In this document: piece after piece, positions 1 to 8,035 of the stretch | How positions within the stretch are numbered: position 1 is the first letter of the stretch | How the letters are laid out: every line of letters begins with the position of its first letter | DNA from: an uncultured Peptococcaceae bacterium | GTDB lineage: Bacteria > Bacillota > Peptococcia > Peptococcales > Peptococcaceae | Assembly: GCA_900552455.1 (NCBI GenBank) | Contig: URZX01000015.1 | Coordinates: forward strand, 1 to 55,371 | Reading direction: 5' to 3' | Length of the DNA stretch: 55,371 nucleotides | Made by a program: the position numbers and the translations under genes | The notes under the pieces: model-generated | Seen by the model: only the letters and a program-made list of their open reading frames with translations | The model's database searches: none | What the model was told of the DNA's origin: nothing

Positions 1-164
1 CAGAAGACGAGATGAAGACCTGGCCAGACAACCCAGAATCTGCATGGTTCTACGCAGACATGCAGGAAGCCACGAACGGCCATGAATATGAGTGGATCAC
101 GGAAGATGGCAACAAGATAGAAAACTGGACGGATCTGCTTGATAAGGAATGGAACGATCGCTGA
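1..164 (+). CDS. C-terminal end of an SLH-type cell-surface protein (partial)
   Basis: An open frame with codons starting at position 3 runs in from the left edge and stops at TGA 162-164. The translated tail contains AWFYADMQEATNGHEYEW followed by acidic, Trp-containing residues. This pattern is typical of the last SLH-like segment of Bacillota surface proteins, where a WYY..VQEATN.H.Y block follows the final repeat. The domains that would show the protein's function lie outside the window. A strong terminator follows 21 bases later. SLH identity is inferred from pattern memory on about 53 residues, so the protein could also be another wall protein with the same tail. Confidence 0.6.
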   Translation, partial: EDEMKTWPDNPESAWFYADMQEATNGHEYEWITEDGNKIENWTDLLDKEWNDR

Positions 165-185
165 GAATTTTCGGCGACTACTGGG

Positions 186-217
186 CGCCTCGCGGCGAAA
201 GCTGCGGGGCGTTTTTT
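186..217 (+). terminator. Intrinsic terminator after the partial SLH gene
   Basis: An 11-bp GC-rich stem with two G-U pairs (186-196 with 201-211), a GAAA tetraloop, then six T. It closes the transcription unit entering from the left. Confidence 0.85.
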
Positions 218-246
218 GACGCGTGATCTATAACTCGCTACAACTA

Positions 247-308
247 TTGCGGTTTGAAACCGCAAAACTTTTGAAAATCGATGGTTTTTGCGATTTAAAA
301 TCGCAAAA
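247..308. promoter_or_regulatory. Two matched palindromes upstream of the ATPase gene
   Basis: Positions 247-265 form a perfect inverted repeat with 9-nt arms TTGCGGTTT around one central G. Positions 286-308 form another with 11-nt arms TTTTGCGATTT around one central A. They share the core TTGCGRTTT-N-AAAYCGCAA, and the centres are 41 bp apart. Neither is followed by a T tract, so they look like operator sites rather than terminators. A TATACT box (335-340) lies just downstream. Confidence 0.6.
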
Positions 309-359
309 TGGTGGCGGTGTCTGGCGAGTTGCGGTATACTGGGAGCAGAGGTGATGCTT

Positions 360-1571
360 ATGTTTGACAGACCGTTATATGTGGATCGGATCGTGGCTTT
401 TGTGGATGCGCCGTTTATCAAAATTCTGACGGGGGTGCGCCGCTGTGGAAAATCAACGATCCTGAAGCTGATCATGAAACGACTGGTTGAGGAGCGCGGG
501 ATCGCGCCGGAGCAGATCGTGAGTTATCGGTTTGATTCGATGGAATACGATGGCTATTCGGCGAGAGAGATATATGCGCTGCTGAAAGGGGCGCTTGCTC
601 CGCAGCGAAGAACGTATCTCTTTCTTGACGAGGTGCAGGAGATCGAGGGCTGGGAAAAAGTGGTCAATTCGCTGGCGACTGATTTTGATGTGGATATTTA
701 TCTGACGGGCTCGAACTCGCGGATGATGTCGTCGGAGATTGCGACTTATCTGACGGGGCGTTATGTGGCTTTTCGCATTTACACGCTGTCGTTTGGGGAA
801 TATCTGTTCTTCAAATCGCACTATGCGGAGGTGGGCGATCCGAAGCAGGAGCTGGCGGAATATGTTCGGCTGGGCGGATTTCCGGGAACGCATCTGCAGG
901 CGTATTCTCAGGACGAGGTGTACACGATTGTGCGGGATATTTACAATTCTACGGTTTTTTCAGATATTGTGCGGCGCAATCAGATCAAAAAGGTGGATCA
1001 GCTGGAGCGCGTTGTGAAATATGTGTTCAACAATGTGGGCAACACGTTTTCGGCGTCGTCGATCTCGGCGTATTTGAAATCGGAGCGCCGTTCACTGGAT
1101 AACGAGACGATCTACAGCTATCTGGACAAGCTGGAGAGTGCGTATCTGCTGCATCGCTGCTCGCGCTACGATCTGCGAGGGAAAGCGATCCTGAAAACGC
1201 AGGAAAAATTTTATCTGGCGGATGTGGCGCTGCGCTACAGTGTGCTTGGCTACAACGAGGACAGTGTGGCGGCGAGTTTGGAAAATGTTGTTTACCTTGA
1301 ATTGTTGCGCCGTGGCTACGAGGTGTATATTGGCAAGACGCCGGATGGCGAAGTGGATTTTGTGGCGACGCGCCAGGGAGAAAAGCTCTATGTGCAGGTG
1401 ACGCAGGAGATCACGAGCGAGAAAACGGAAAAGCGGGAGTATGAACGTTTGCTGGAGATCCACGATAATTATCCAAAATATGTGCTGCTGACGAATGATT
1501 TTGCCGGCGGCAATCACGAGGGGATCCAGACGATGCATGTGGCGGATTTTCTGCTGAGTGACGCGTATTGA
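360..1571 (+). CDS. AAA-family ATPase with C-terminal DUF4143 domain
   Basis: This is a 403-residue ATP-binding protein of the AAA_14/DUF4143 family, whose cellular role is generally unknown. The N-terminus MFDRPLYVDRI leads to a Walker A motif TGVRRCGKST (about residues 24-33). A Walker B-like YLFLDEVQEIEGW follows near residue 85. The C-terminal DUF4143 part has EVDFVATRQGEKLYVQVTQE, which resembles a PD-(D/E)XK-type fold. I chose ATG 360 because AGAGGTG lies 6-7 bases upstream; ATG 354 is nearly as good. The gene stands alone between two terminated or promoter-separated units, behind the paired palindromes at 247-308. Such genes are often scattered and horizontally mobile. The family is confident; the function is not known. 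Confidence 0.85.
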   Translation: MFDRPLYVDRIVAFVDAPFIKILTGVRRCGKSTILKLIMKRLVEERGIAPEQIVSYRFDSMEYDGYSAREIYALLKGALAPQRRTYLFLDEVQEIEGWEKVVNSLATDFDVDIYLTGSNSRMMSSEIATYLTGRYVAFRIYTLSFGEYLFFKSHYAEVGDPKQELAEYVRLGGFPGTHLQAYSQDEVYTIVRDIYNSTVFSDIVRRNQIKKVDQLERVVKYVFNNVGNTFSASSISAYLKSERRSLDNETIYSYLDKLESAYLLHRCSRYDLRGKAILKTQEKFYLADVALRYSVLGYNEDSVAASLENVVYLELLRRGYEVYIGKTPDGEVDFVATRQGEKLYVQVTQEITSEKTEKREYERLLEIHDNYPKYVLLTNDFAGGNHEGIQTMHVADFLLSDAY

Positions 1572-1676
1572 TCGCGGAGCTGCACGGCTTTTGTTGCATG
1601 CTGCGGCTGGTTGCAAGCGGTAGGTTCATCGTGGCGGTTGGTGCAGAAAAAACGTTGATGATTTTTAGAAAAATGC

Positions 1677-1706
1677 TTGATAGTGGGTTCTGTTTAATGC
1701 TACTAT
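1677..1706 (+). promoter_or_regulatory. Probable promoter of the 301-aa gene
   Basis: TTGATA (1677-1682), an 18-bp spacer and TACTAT (1701-1706) lie upstream of an AAGGAGG ribosome-binding site at 1728-1734. Confidence 0.5.
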
Positions 1707-1744
1707 GTGAAGTAGATGAGTATGTATAAGGAGGAAGCACAGCG

Positions 1745-2650
1745 ATGGCTTTTTTGAAAGAATTAATGAATTTACAAATGACATGCTTTAGTCATGATGA
1801 ATTAGAAGAAATGATCCAGTGGTACATTCTGCAGCGCGGGGACGCGAAGGAAACAGGCAATGGGATGATCACGCATTATTATGATGAAAATCGTCACCTG
1901 CATTTCTTCCATTACCTGGAAACGAACGACGAAAACATGGAAGCGGGCATCTGGCGCGTGGATGTGCATTTTGACACTGGCCGCGCAAGCGACACGGTGG
2001 TTGCGCTGGAAAAGGATCTCGATATGTATGTATCGAGCGAGGATGACCGTTTTGACACGGCGCTGCCTGTGAACTGGAAGATTGGCGAAAAGGTGATCCC
2101 TGTTCTTGTGGAAATGGCGAACAAAAATGATCTGCGCGATGTCAAGGCTGGTGAGCCGATCCCTGCGAACATCAATATGTTTGCGTTTGATGCGGACATC
2201 ATCAACACGAAAAAGGATTACAACGCGAAGAAAAAACTGGTCGGCGATCTGCCGGAGATTGGCGATTTCCTGCCAACGGGGCTGATCTATTCGGCGCTGA
2301 CTGCGGAAGATGCGGACAAGCGCGACAAGGATTTTGAGGCTATGCTGCAAGCCCTCGTGCAGGATTATCGCATCATGCCATTCTCCTTCAGCCAGGGTAT
2401 CTTTAAGATCAAATCCTTCGAGAAGGTGGACATGGGCCAGTACACCACGCTTTATGATATCGTTGTTGACTGTGAGGGCCAGGAGCTCCACGTTATCGCG
2501 CCAGTTTATCTGTCGGCGCTGAAAAATCTCAAGAAGGGCCGCTATCTGGATGTGAGCGGGATGCTCACGGGGATGATCCTGCCGGAAGAAGATCTCCGCC
2601 ACAAGCAGGGCGAAAAGAACAATCTGCTGCAATTTAAGCCAGCAAACTGA
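1745..2650 (+). CDS. Uncharacterised 301-aa cytoplasmic protein
   Basis: I do not recognise this protein. It is a 301-residue soluble protein with no signal peptide or membrane segment. It is rich in acidic and aromatic residues in the first half (HYYDENRHLHFFHYLETND). A possible beta-rich domain lies near the end, including YDIVVDCEGQELHVIAPVYL and GRYLDVSGMLTGMIL. ATG 1745 has a strong AAGGAGG site 10 bases upstream and its own promoter, so the frame is convincingly expressed. It ends in a long bidirectional terminator shared with dinG, so it is monocistronic. No catalytic motif is visible. Confidence 0.8.
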   Translation: MAFLKELMNLQMTCFSHDELEEMIQWYILQRGDAKETGNGMITHYYDENRHLHFFHYLETNDENMEAGIWRVDVHFDTGRASDTVVALEKDLDMYVSSEDDRFDTALPVNWKIGEKVIPVLVEMANKNDLRDVKAGEPIPANINMFAFDADIINTKKDYNAKKKLVGDLPEIGDFLPTGLIYSALTAEDADKRDKDFEAMLQALVQDYRIMPFSFSQGIFKIKSFEKVDMGQYTTLYDIVVDCEGQELHVIAPVYLSALKNLKKGRYLDVSGMLTGMILPEEDLRHKQGEKNNLLQFKPAN

Positions 2651-2657
2651 GCACAAA

Positions 2658-2705
2658 AAAATCGCAGAAACGATCTGATGCTGATCGTTTCTGCGATTTT
2701 TCTTT
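2658..2705. terminator. Bidirectional terminator between the 301-aa gene and dinG
   Basis: A perfect 18-bp inverted repeat (2658-2675 with 2683-2700) with a 7-nt loop is flanked by A and T tracts. It can serve both convergent genes. Confidence 0.9.
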
Positions 2706-2706
2706 T

Positions 2707-5478
2707 TCAGCGGCCGTGCCAATCCTTGAGCTTGCGGGCGAGATTCGCGACGGAATCTGTCCAGACTGGCTGCTCGGGCAGGGAATTGAGGAAGGTGCGG
2801 CCGTAGCTTTTTGTGAGCACGCGGTTGTCGAGGATGATGATACAGCCGCGGTCGCTGGCGGAACGGATGAGGCGTCCGCAGCCCTGGCGGAAGCGGAGCA
2901 CGGCCTGCGGCAGGCTGTTGGCGGCGAAGGCATTTTTGCCCTGGCTTTTCAGAAGATCGTTGCGCGCGCTTTCGACGGGCATGGTCGGTGGCGTGAACGG
3001 CAGCTTGGTGATGACGACGGTGCGCAGGCTGGCGCCTTTGACGTCGACGCCTTCCCAGAAGCTGTTGGCGCCGAGGAGCACGGTCTTGCCACCGTCCTGC
3101 AGCGCTTCGAGGAGACTGGTGCGGCTGCCATCCTGGCCGTGGGCGAGGATGCGGTAATCGGAGAGGCGCTGATCCTCCTTGAGGGCCTGCTGTACTTTGT
3201 TGAGCATGGCGTAGGAGGTGAAGAGCACGAGCATGTCGCCGTCGACGGCGGGAATGAGCTGTTTGAGATCGTTCACAACGGTGCGCGTGTACTCGAAGTC
3301 GCTGGTCTTGGAATAGTCCTTGTGGTCGTTTGGAATGGCGATCAGGGATTGATGCGCGTAATCAAACGGCGAGGCATTGATGGATGCGAGATATTCTTCC
3401 GGCGCGAGGAGAAATTTATCGGCGGTGTATTTGAGATCGCGATTCACGGCGAGGGTTGCCGAGGTGAGCACAACGGTTTTCTTGGCGGCGAAGAGCTTTT
3501 CGTGGATCAGCGGCATGATGTCGATGTAGGCGGCGTTGAGCAGCAGATTGGCGTAGCTGAAATTTTTGTAGGTTTTCGCCCAGTAGACAAAATCGTCGTC
3601 AATGCCGGCGATGAAACGCTCCAGCCAATCGCGCTGTTCGGCGAGTCGGTCGCGGGCGTGGGTCATTTCGCGCAGGAGAGATTCGATGTTTTCATCTTCG
3701 CCGAGCAGGGTGAGCAGGCGATTGATGGAGGTGACGGCGGTGGTCAGCGCGCGGTGGCTCTTGCGCAGCGATTCTTCCAGCTGCAACCACCAGCCGCTGT
3801 TGCGGATCTTGTCGGTGATGCGCAGATCGCCAATGTTGGCGAGCTCGGGGATCCCGGCGGCGAAGGTGATGGTGGCGCTGATGGCTTTTGCGCCGTCGAC
3901 GCCGTCGCCCATGGCGCGGTTTGCGCGCTCTGCGATCTCGGCGCTGTTTTCGGCGAGGGTTTCTGCCTTGCCGAGGGCGACGTTGACGCGGCTGAGAAAG
4001 CCGCCGTTGCGGGTGAAATTGTTCAGTAGCTTGGTGATGAGCTCGAAATCGACGGTGTCGGTGAACTGATGGGTGGCTTCGCCCTCGAGATGGTGCGCCT
4101 CATCGATGATGACACGATCGTATTCCGGCAGGAGGCTGCCGATCTTGAGATCCTGGAAGAGCAGGGAGTGGTTGGTGATGATGACACGCGCCTGTTCGCA
4201 GGCACGTTTGCTGCCAAAATAGCAGCATTCGCTGTAGTATGGGCAGCGACGGCCGAGGCAGGTGTCCGGCGAGCTGGCGATGTTCTGCCAGTATTGATTC
4301 TCGGCTTTGTTGAGATTCAAATGCTCGCGGTCGCCGGAGGCATCGTCGGCGTGCCAGAGCACGAGGGAGGTGGCGAAGATGCGCTCACGCTCCGAGGCTG
4401 TGGCGGCGCGGCGGCAATATTCGTGGAAGCGGCGCAGGCAGAGATAATTGCCGCGTCCTTTGGCGATGGCTGTCGCGAAGGAATAGCCGAGGGCTTTTTT
4501 GAGGAACGGCAGGTCGACGTGGTAGAGCTGCTCCTGCAGATTGATGGTGCCGGTGGCGACGACGACGCGGGCGTCGTGCTCAAAGCTCCAGAGCAGCGCC
4601 GGAACGAGATAGGCGAAGGATTTTCCGGTGCCGGTGCCGGCTTCGATGAGTGCGTGCTTGTCGGTGTCGAAGGCCTGCTTGATGCAGTCGAGCATCTCTA
4701 CCTGCTGCGCGCGGTATTGGAAGTCGGGCTTCACCTGCGAGAGAATGCCGCTCGGCGCGAAAAAGGATTCGGCGCTGGAAAAAGCGAGCTTTGGTCCCAG
4801 GCTGTCGTCGGGAAACGGCAGATCGACATAGGAAAGGGGCTCGGCGCTCTGTGTCGCTGTGGCTTTTTCGGCGATGCGGAAGAGCAGATCGCCCATGCTG
4901 TAGTTGCTGCTCGCGAAGAGGGTTTCTTGCTGGCCGCTGTAGGTGACGGCCATCTCATGGAGCACAAAGGGATCGCGTGTGCAGGCGTCGTCGAGAATGC
5001 GCAGGAAAACCTGAGCACAGACGATGGCGTCGTTCAGCGCGCGGTGGTGATCGGTGTCCGGAATGTGCAGATGGGTGGCGATGGCCATGAGCTTGTAGCT
5101 CGAGAGCGTCGGCAGGAAAAGCTTGGCCATGTCGTGGCTGTCGAGCCAAACATTGTCGAGGCTGCGGCCGAGTTGAAATTCGATGCGGCCCTTGTCGAAA
5201 GGAAAATTGTGAGCCAACAGCAGATTGCTGTCGACGAGCGCGAGAAATTCTTCTTCGATCTCGGCCCAGGATGGCGCATTTGCGACCATGTCGTCGGAGA
5301 TGCCGGTCATGATGGAGATGTCTTTAGGGATGCGTTTCTTCGGTTTGACGAGACTTTGCCAGGTGCGGGCAACGCTGCCGTTTTCAACGACGGCGAGACC
5401 GATTTCGATGATCTCGGAGTCGTCGTTCAGGCCGGTCGTTTCCACATCGATGGCGACAAAATTTTTGTACTTGTTCAT
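2707..5478 (-). CDS. dinG: DinG-family exonuclease-helicase
   Basis: This is a 923-residue superfamily 2 (XPD/DinG-like) DNA helicase fused to an N-terminal DEDDh 3'-5' exonuclease domain. The exonuclease signature IDVETTG lies near residue 10, with a later HHRALNDA block near 145. Helicase motifs are Walker A EAGTGTGKS (about 281), IIDEAHH (about 458) and RFRQGCGRLIRS near the C-terminus. Cysteines spaced C-x4-C-x5-C (about 407, 412, 418) plus one near 347 match the Fe-S ligands of E. coli DinG/XPD. The role is probably unwinding and processing of damaged or R-loop DNA. The gene lies 2 bases after ahcY; ATG 5478 is preferred, although GTG 5484 overlaps the ahcY stop. No clear ribosome-binding site is visible, so coupling to ahcY is likely. 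Confidence 0.92.
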   Translation of the reverse strand: MNKYKNFVAIDVETTGLNDDSEIIEIGLAVVENGSVARTWQSLVKPKKRIPKDISIMTGISDDMVANAPSWAEIEEEFLALVDSNLLLAHNFPFDKGRIEFQLGRSLDNVWLDSHDMAKLFLPTLSSYKLMAIATHLHIPDTDHHRALNDAIVCAQVFLRILDDACTRDPFVLHEMAVTYSGQQETLFASSNYSMGDLLFRIAEKATATQSAEPLSYVDLPFPDDSLGPKLAFSSAESFFAPSGILSQVKPDFQYRAQQVEMLDCIKQAFDTDKHALIEAGTGTGKSFAYLVPALLWSFEHDARVVVATGTINLQEQLYHVDLPFLKKALGYSFATAIAKGRGNYLCLRRFHEYCRRAATASERERIFATSLVLWHADDASGDREHLNLNKAENQYWQNIASSPDTCLGRRCPYYSECCYFGSKRACEQARVIITNHSLLFQDLKIGSLLPEYDRVIIDEAHHLEGEATHQFTDTVDFELITKLLNNFTRNGGFLSRVNVALGKAETLAENSAEIAERANRAMGDGVDGAKAISATITFAAGIPELANIGDLRITDKIRNSGWWLQLEESLRKSHRALTTAVTSINRLLTLLGEDENIESLLREMTHARDRLAEQRDWLERFIAGIDDDFVYWAKTYKNFSYANLLLNAAYIDIMPLIHEKLFAAKKTVVLTSATLAVNRDLKYTADKFLLAPEEYLASINASPFDYAHQSLIAIPNDHKDYSKTSDFEYTRTVVNDLKQLIPAVDGDMLVLFTSYAMLNKVQQALKEDQRLSDYRILAHGQDGSRTSLLEALQDGGKTVLLGANSFWEGVDVKGASLRTVVITKLPFTPPTMPVESARNDLLKSQGKNAFAANSLPQAVLRFRQGCGRLIRSASDRGCIIILDNRVLTKSYGRTFLNSLPEQPVWTDSVANLARKLKDWHGR

Positions 5479-5480
5479 GA

Positions 5481-6725
5481 TCACAGAGCCCAGCTGTTGA
5501 GATAGTCTGCCTGCTCAGCGGTGAGGCTGTCGATGGAAACGCCGAGGGACGCAAGCTTGATCAGCGCGACGCGCTTGTCGATCTCCTCCGGCACATCGTA
5601 GACATGGGCGTTGAGCTCTGGATGCTCGCAGAGATACTGCAGCGAGAGCGTCTGCAGCCCAAAGGTGAGATCCATGATCTCAGCCGGATGACCGTCGCCG
5701 GCAGCGAGGTTTACGAGACGGCCTTCGCCGATGAGGTAGAGCGTGCGGCCGTCGCGCATGGTGTAAGCGACGACGTTTTTGCGGGCAGGCGCGATGTTGG
5801 TGGCGAGTTCTTCAAGGGCGTGCTTGTTGATCTCCACGTCGAAATGGCCGGCGTTGCAGAGAATGGCCTGATCCTTCATGACTTCGAGCGCATCCTTGTC
5901 GATGACGTTTTTGTTGCCGGTGACGGTGATGAAAACGTCGCCCTGTTTGGCAGCTTCCACGATCGGCATGACGACAAAACCGTCCATCAGCGCTTCGGTG
6001 GCTTTGATCGGATCGATCTCGGTGACGATGACTTTCGCGCCCATGCCTTTGGCGCGCATGGCCACGCCCTTGCCGCACCAGCCGTAGCCGACGACCACGA
6101 CGGTCTTGGAGGCGATGACGAGGTTGGTGTTGTGCATGACGGCTTCCATGACAGATTGGCCGGTGCCGTAGCGATTGTCGAAGAGATGCTTCATCATCGC
6201 GTTGTTGACAGCGATCATCGGCGTGCGCAGATCGCCGTCGGCTTCCATCGCTTTGAGACGGATGATGCCGGTGGTCGTTTCTTCACAGCCGCCGAGGATT
6301 TTCTGAACGAGGGCTGGATGATCGCGGTGGAGCATGGCGGTGAAATCGCCGCCGTCGTCGATGAAGAGATCTGGCTCAAACTCGGCGAGCTTTTCAATGT
6401 AGAGATCGTATTCTTCCTGGGTCGCGCCGTGTTTGGCGAAGGCTGTGATGCCATTTTGCACGAGCGCGGCGACGATGTCGTCCTGAGTCGAGAGCGGATT
6501 GGAACCGGCGACAGCGACTTCTGCGCCGCCAGCCTGGATGACGAGCGCCATGTAGGCGGTTTTCGCTTCGAGGTGGAGACAGATGACGATTTTTTTGCCG
6601 GCGAATGGTTTTGTTTCGCGGTATTCTTTTTCAATTTCGTTTAAGATCGGCATGTGGGCGCGTACCCAGTCGATCTTGAGCTGACCGGCAGGCGCCAGAT
6701 TGATATCTTTGATGATGCTTTCCAT
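5481..6725 (-). CDS. ahcY: Adenosylhomocysteinase
   Basis: This 414-residue enzyme hydrolyses S-adenosyl-L-homocysteine to homocysteine and adenosine, recycling the by-product of SAM-dependent methylation in the cytoplasm. Visible family blocks are DDGGDFT, the substrate-binding EETTTGIIRLKAM, the NAD-binding GYGWCGKGVAMRAKG and NAGHFDVEI. The length fits the short bacterial/archaeal form lacking the approximately 40-residue insertion of the eukaryotic type. The start ATG at 6725 has AAAGGAG 8 bases upstream. It is the first gene of an operon with dinG. A promoter at 6976-7004 implies a leader of about 240 bases filled by the repeat element at 6751-6964. Assignment is secure. Confidence 0.97.
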   Translation of the reverse strand: MESIIKDINLAPAGQLKIDWVRAHMPILNEIEKEYRETKPFAGKKIVICLHLEAKTAYMALVIQAGGAEVAVAGSNPLSTQDDIVAALVQNGITAFAKHGATQEEYDLYIEKLAEFEPDLFIDDGGDFTAMLHRDHPALVQKILGGCEETTTGIIRLKAMEADGDLRTPMIAVNNAMMKHLFDNRYGTGQSVMEAVMHNTNLVIASKTVVVVGYGWCGKGVAMRAKGMGAKVIVTEIDPIKATEALMDGFVVMPIVEAAKQGDVFITVTGNKNVIDKDALEVMKDQAILCNAGHFDVEINKHALEELATNIAPARKNVVAYTMRDGRTLYLIGEGRLVNLAAGDGHPAEIMDLTFGLQTLSLQYLCEHPELNAHVYDVPEEIDKRVALIKLASLGVSIDSLTAEQADYLNSWAL

Positions 6726-6750
6726 TGGGCATCTCCTTTCTGGGATTTTT

Positions 6751-6964
6751 AGGTAGGAGGGAGGAGGTAGCTCGCTTCGCGAGGCGGACGCGCTGACGCT
6801 TGTCCGCAGGTAGGAGGTTTTGCTGTTGCTGCGCGATATCGCTGGCGATTAATGAGAACGGTTCGCTGACGATCCACGATCGTTGATCGGTGGTCGTCAA
6901 AACCTCCTGCCTCCTACCTGCCAGCGAGTGGAACGAGCTGGTCGCGCAGCGCTACCTCCTACCT
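6751..6964. repeat. Nested inverted-repeat element in the ahcY leader
   Basis: About 214 bp are bounded by AGGTAGGAGG (6751-6760) and its reverse complement (6955-6964). A second nested pair, GCAGGTAGGAGG...TTTTG (from 6807) and its complement (6896-6919), lies inside. Smaller hairpins also occur: CTCGC/GCGAG near 6771-6783, GCGGAC/GTCCGC near 6784-6807, and a long imperfect one at about 6868-6899. No coding capacity is convincing. It looks like an intergenic palindromic repeat family or MITE-like element, or a structured RNA leader. It is transcribed if the ahcY promoter call is right. Confidence 0.6.
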
Positions 6965-6975
6965 GATCTTCCACT

Positions 6976-7004
6976 AGTATAAAATGTAGAAAACGAATGT
7001 GCAA
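6976..7004 (-). promoter_or_regulatory. Promoter of ahcY-dinG
   Basis: On the minus strand, TTGCAC (6999-7004), a 17-bp spacer and TATACT (6976-6981). It lies upstream of the repeat element and diverges from the pyr promoter. Confidence 0.7.
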
Positions 7005-7045
7005 GGCAAAAGGCGATAACGTTTCCCATCCTGCGCGTTTTGTGC

Positions 7046-7051
7046 TAAAAT
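7046..7051 (+). promoter_or_regulatory. Extended -10 of the pyr operon promoter
   Basis: TGC-TAAAAT (extended -10 form, TAAAAT at 7046-7051) lies 64 bases before the pyrB start. The -35 region is weak. The leader holds only a small hairpin with GTGTGG/CCACAC arms near 7065-7083 and no terminator, so a PyrR-type attenuator is not evident. Confidence 0.5.
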
Positions 7052-7114
7052 GAACATGGAAATCTGTGTGGAGCGACACCACACGCTATGTACTGAGAAC
7101 AAAGGAGGATCATC

Positions 7115-8032
7115 GTGGGTTTAAAACATAAAGATCTCATCAGCATCAATCAGCTCAGCGTTGAAGAGATTCAGGAAATCCTGACTCTGGCGCGACAGAT
7201 GCGCGATCAGGTGCGCAGCATGAAACAGACCGAGGATCTGCGCGGCGTCACCGTCGTCAATCTTTTCTACGAAAACAGCACGCGCACGCGCTCGTCTTTT
7301 GAGCTGGCTGCAAAATATCAGGGCGCCAACGTCCTCAATATTTCTGCGTCGTCGTCGAGCGTCCAGAAGGGCGAAGGGCTCATCGATACTGCCCAGACGA
7401 TCAACGCCTATTATCCAGACGTCATCGTCATGCGCCATCCAAACAGCGGCGCTCATGAATTGCTGTCCAAGCACGTCAACGCGCACGTCATCAATGCCGG
7501 CGACGGGATGCATGAGCATCCAACGCAGGCGCTTCTGGATTTCATGACGATCTGCGACTACAAAAAAGAACTCAAGGGCCTCAAGGTTGTCATCGTCGGC
7601 GATCTGTCCCATTCCCGCGTTGTGCGCAGCAATCTGCTCCTGCTGAACAAATTTGGCTGCGACGTCACCGTTTGCGGACCGGCTACGCTCGTTCCTGGCG
7701 GCATCACGAAAATGGGCGCAAAGCTGGAGATGGATTTTGACAAAGCCATCAAGGATGCCGACGTCGTGATGATGCTGCGCATCCAGCTTGAACGTCAGAA
7801 AGCCGGGCTCTTTCCATCGAAGGAAGAATACACCCATTTCTACTGCCTGAACAAAGAGCGCCTCGCTCTGGCCAAGCCGGATGCCATTGTGCTGCATCCA
7901 GGTCCGATCAACCGCGGTGTGGAGATCGACGGCGCCATTGCCGACGGTCCGCAGTCGAAGATCCTGGAGCAGGTCACCAACGGGCTCTGCATCCGCATGG
8001 CGCTGCTGAAGCTGTTGACAGAGGAGGAATAA
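7115..8032 (+). CDS. pyrB: Aspartate carbamoyltransferase catalytic subunit
   Basis: This 305-residue enzyme condenses carbamoyl phosphate with aspartate to give carbamoyl aspartate, the committed step of pyrimidine synthesis. It carries the carbamoyl-phosphate-binding ENSTRTRSSFE (about 53-63), HPTQALLD near 133 and an N-terminal domain of normal length. The start is GTG 7115, fixed by AAAGGAGG at 7101-7108. No regulatory subunit gene pyrI follows, which fits the Bacillota type of enzyme. It heads a tight pyrBCKDFE operon; pyrC begins 3 bases after its stop. Confidence 0.97.
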   Translation: MGLKHKDLISINQLSVEEIQEILTLARQMRDQVRSMKQTEDLRGVTVVNLFYENSTRTRSSFELAAKYQGANVLNISASSSSVQKGEGLIDTAQTINAYYPDVIVMRHPNSGAHELLSKHVNAHVINAGDGMHEHPTQALLDFMTICDYKKELKGLKVVIVGDLSHSRVVRSNLLLLNKFGCDVTVCGPATLVPGGITKMGAKLEMDFDKAIKDADVVMMLRIQLERQKAGLFPSKEEYTHFYCLNKERLALAKPDAIVLHPGPINRGVEIDGAIADGPQSKILEQVTNGLCIRMALLKLLTEEE

Positions 8033-8035
8033 GAG

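Noticed and set aside
2716..5505. Long open frames on the plus strand opposite dinG (437 and 478 codons)
   Set aside because: They are mirror frames of a GC-biased gene. The opposite strand has clear DinG motifs throughout, and the plus-strand translations are low-complexity Gly/Ala/Glu/Val with no domain or start signals.
6726..6970. SAH riboswitch in the ahcY leader
   Set aside because: The location is right, but I could not find the conserved SAH-aptamer core; repeated GGTAGGAGG arms dominate the sequence.
7052..7114. PyrR-type attenuator before pyrB
   Set aside because: The leader is only about 60 bases, has no terminator hairpin with a T tract and no alternative antiterminator.
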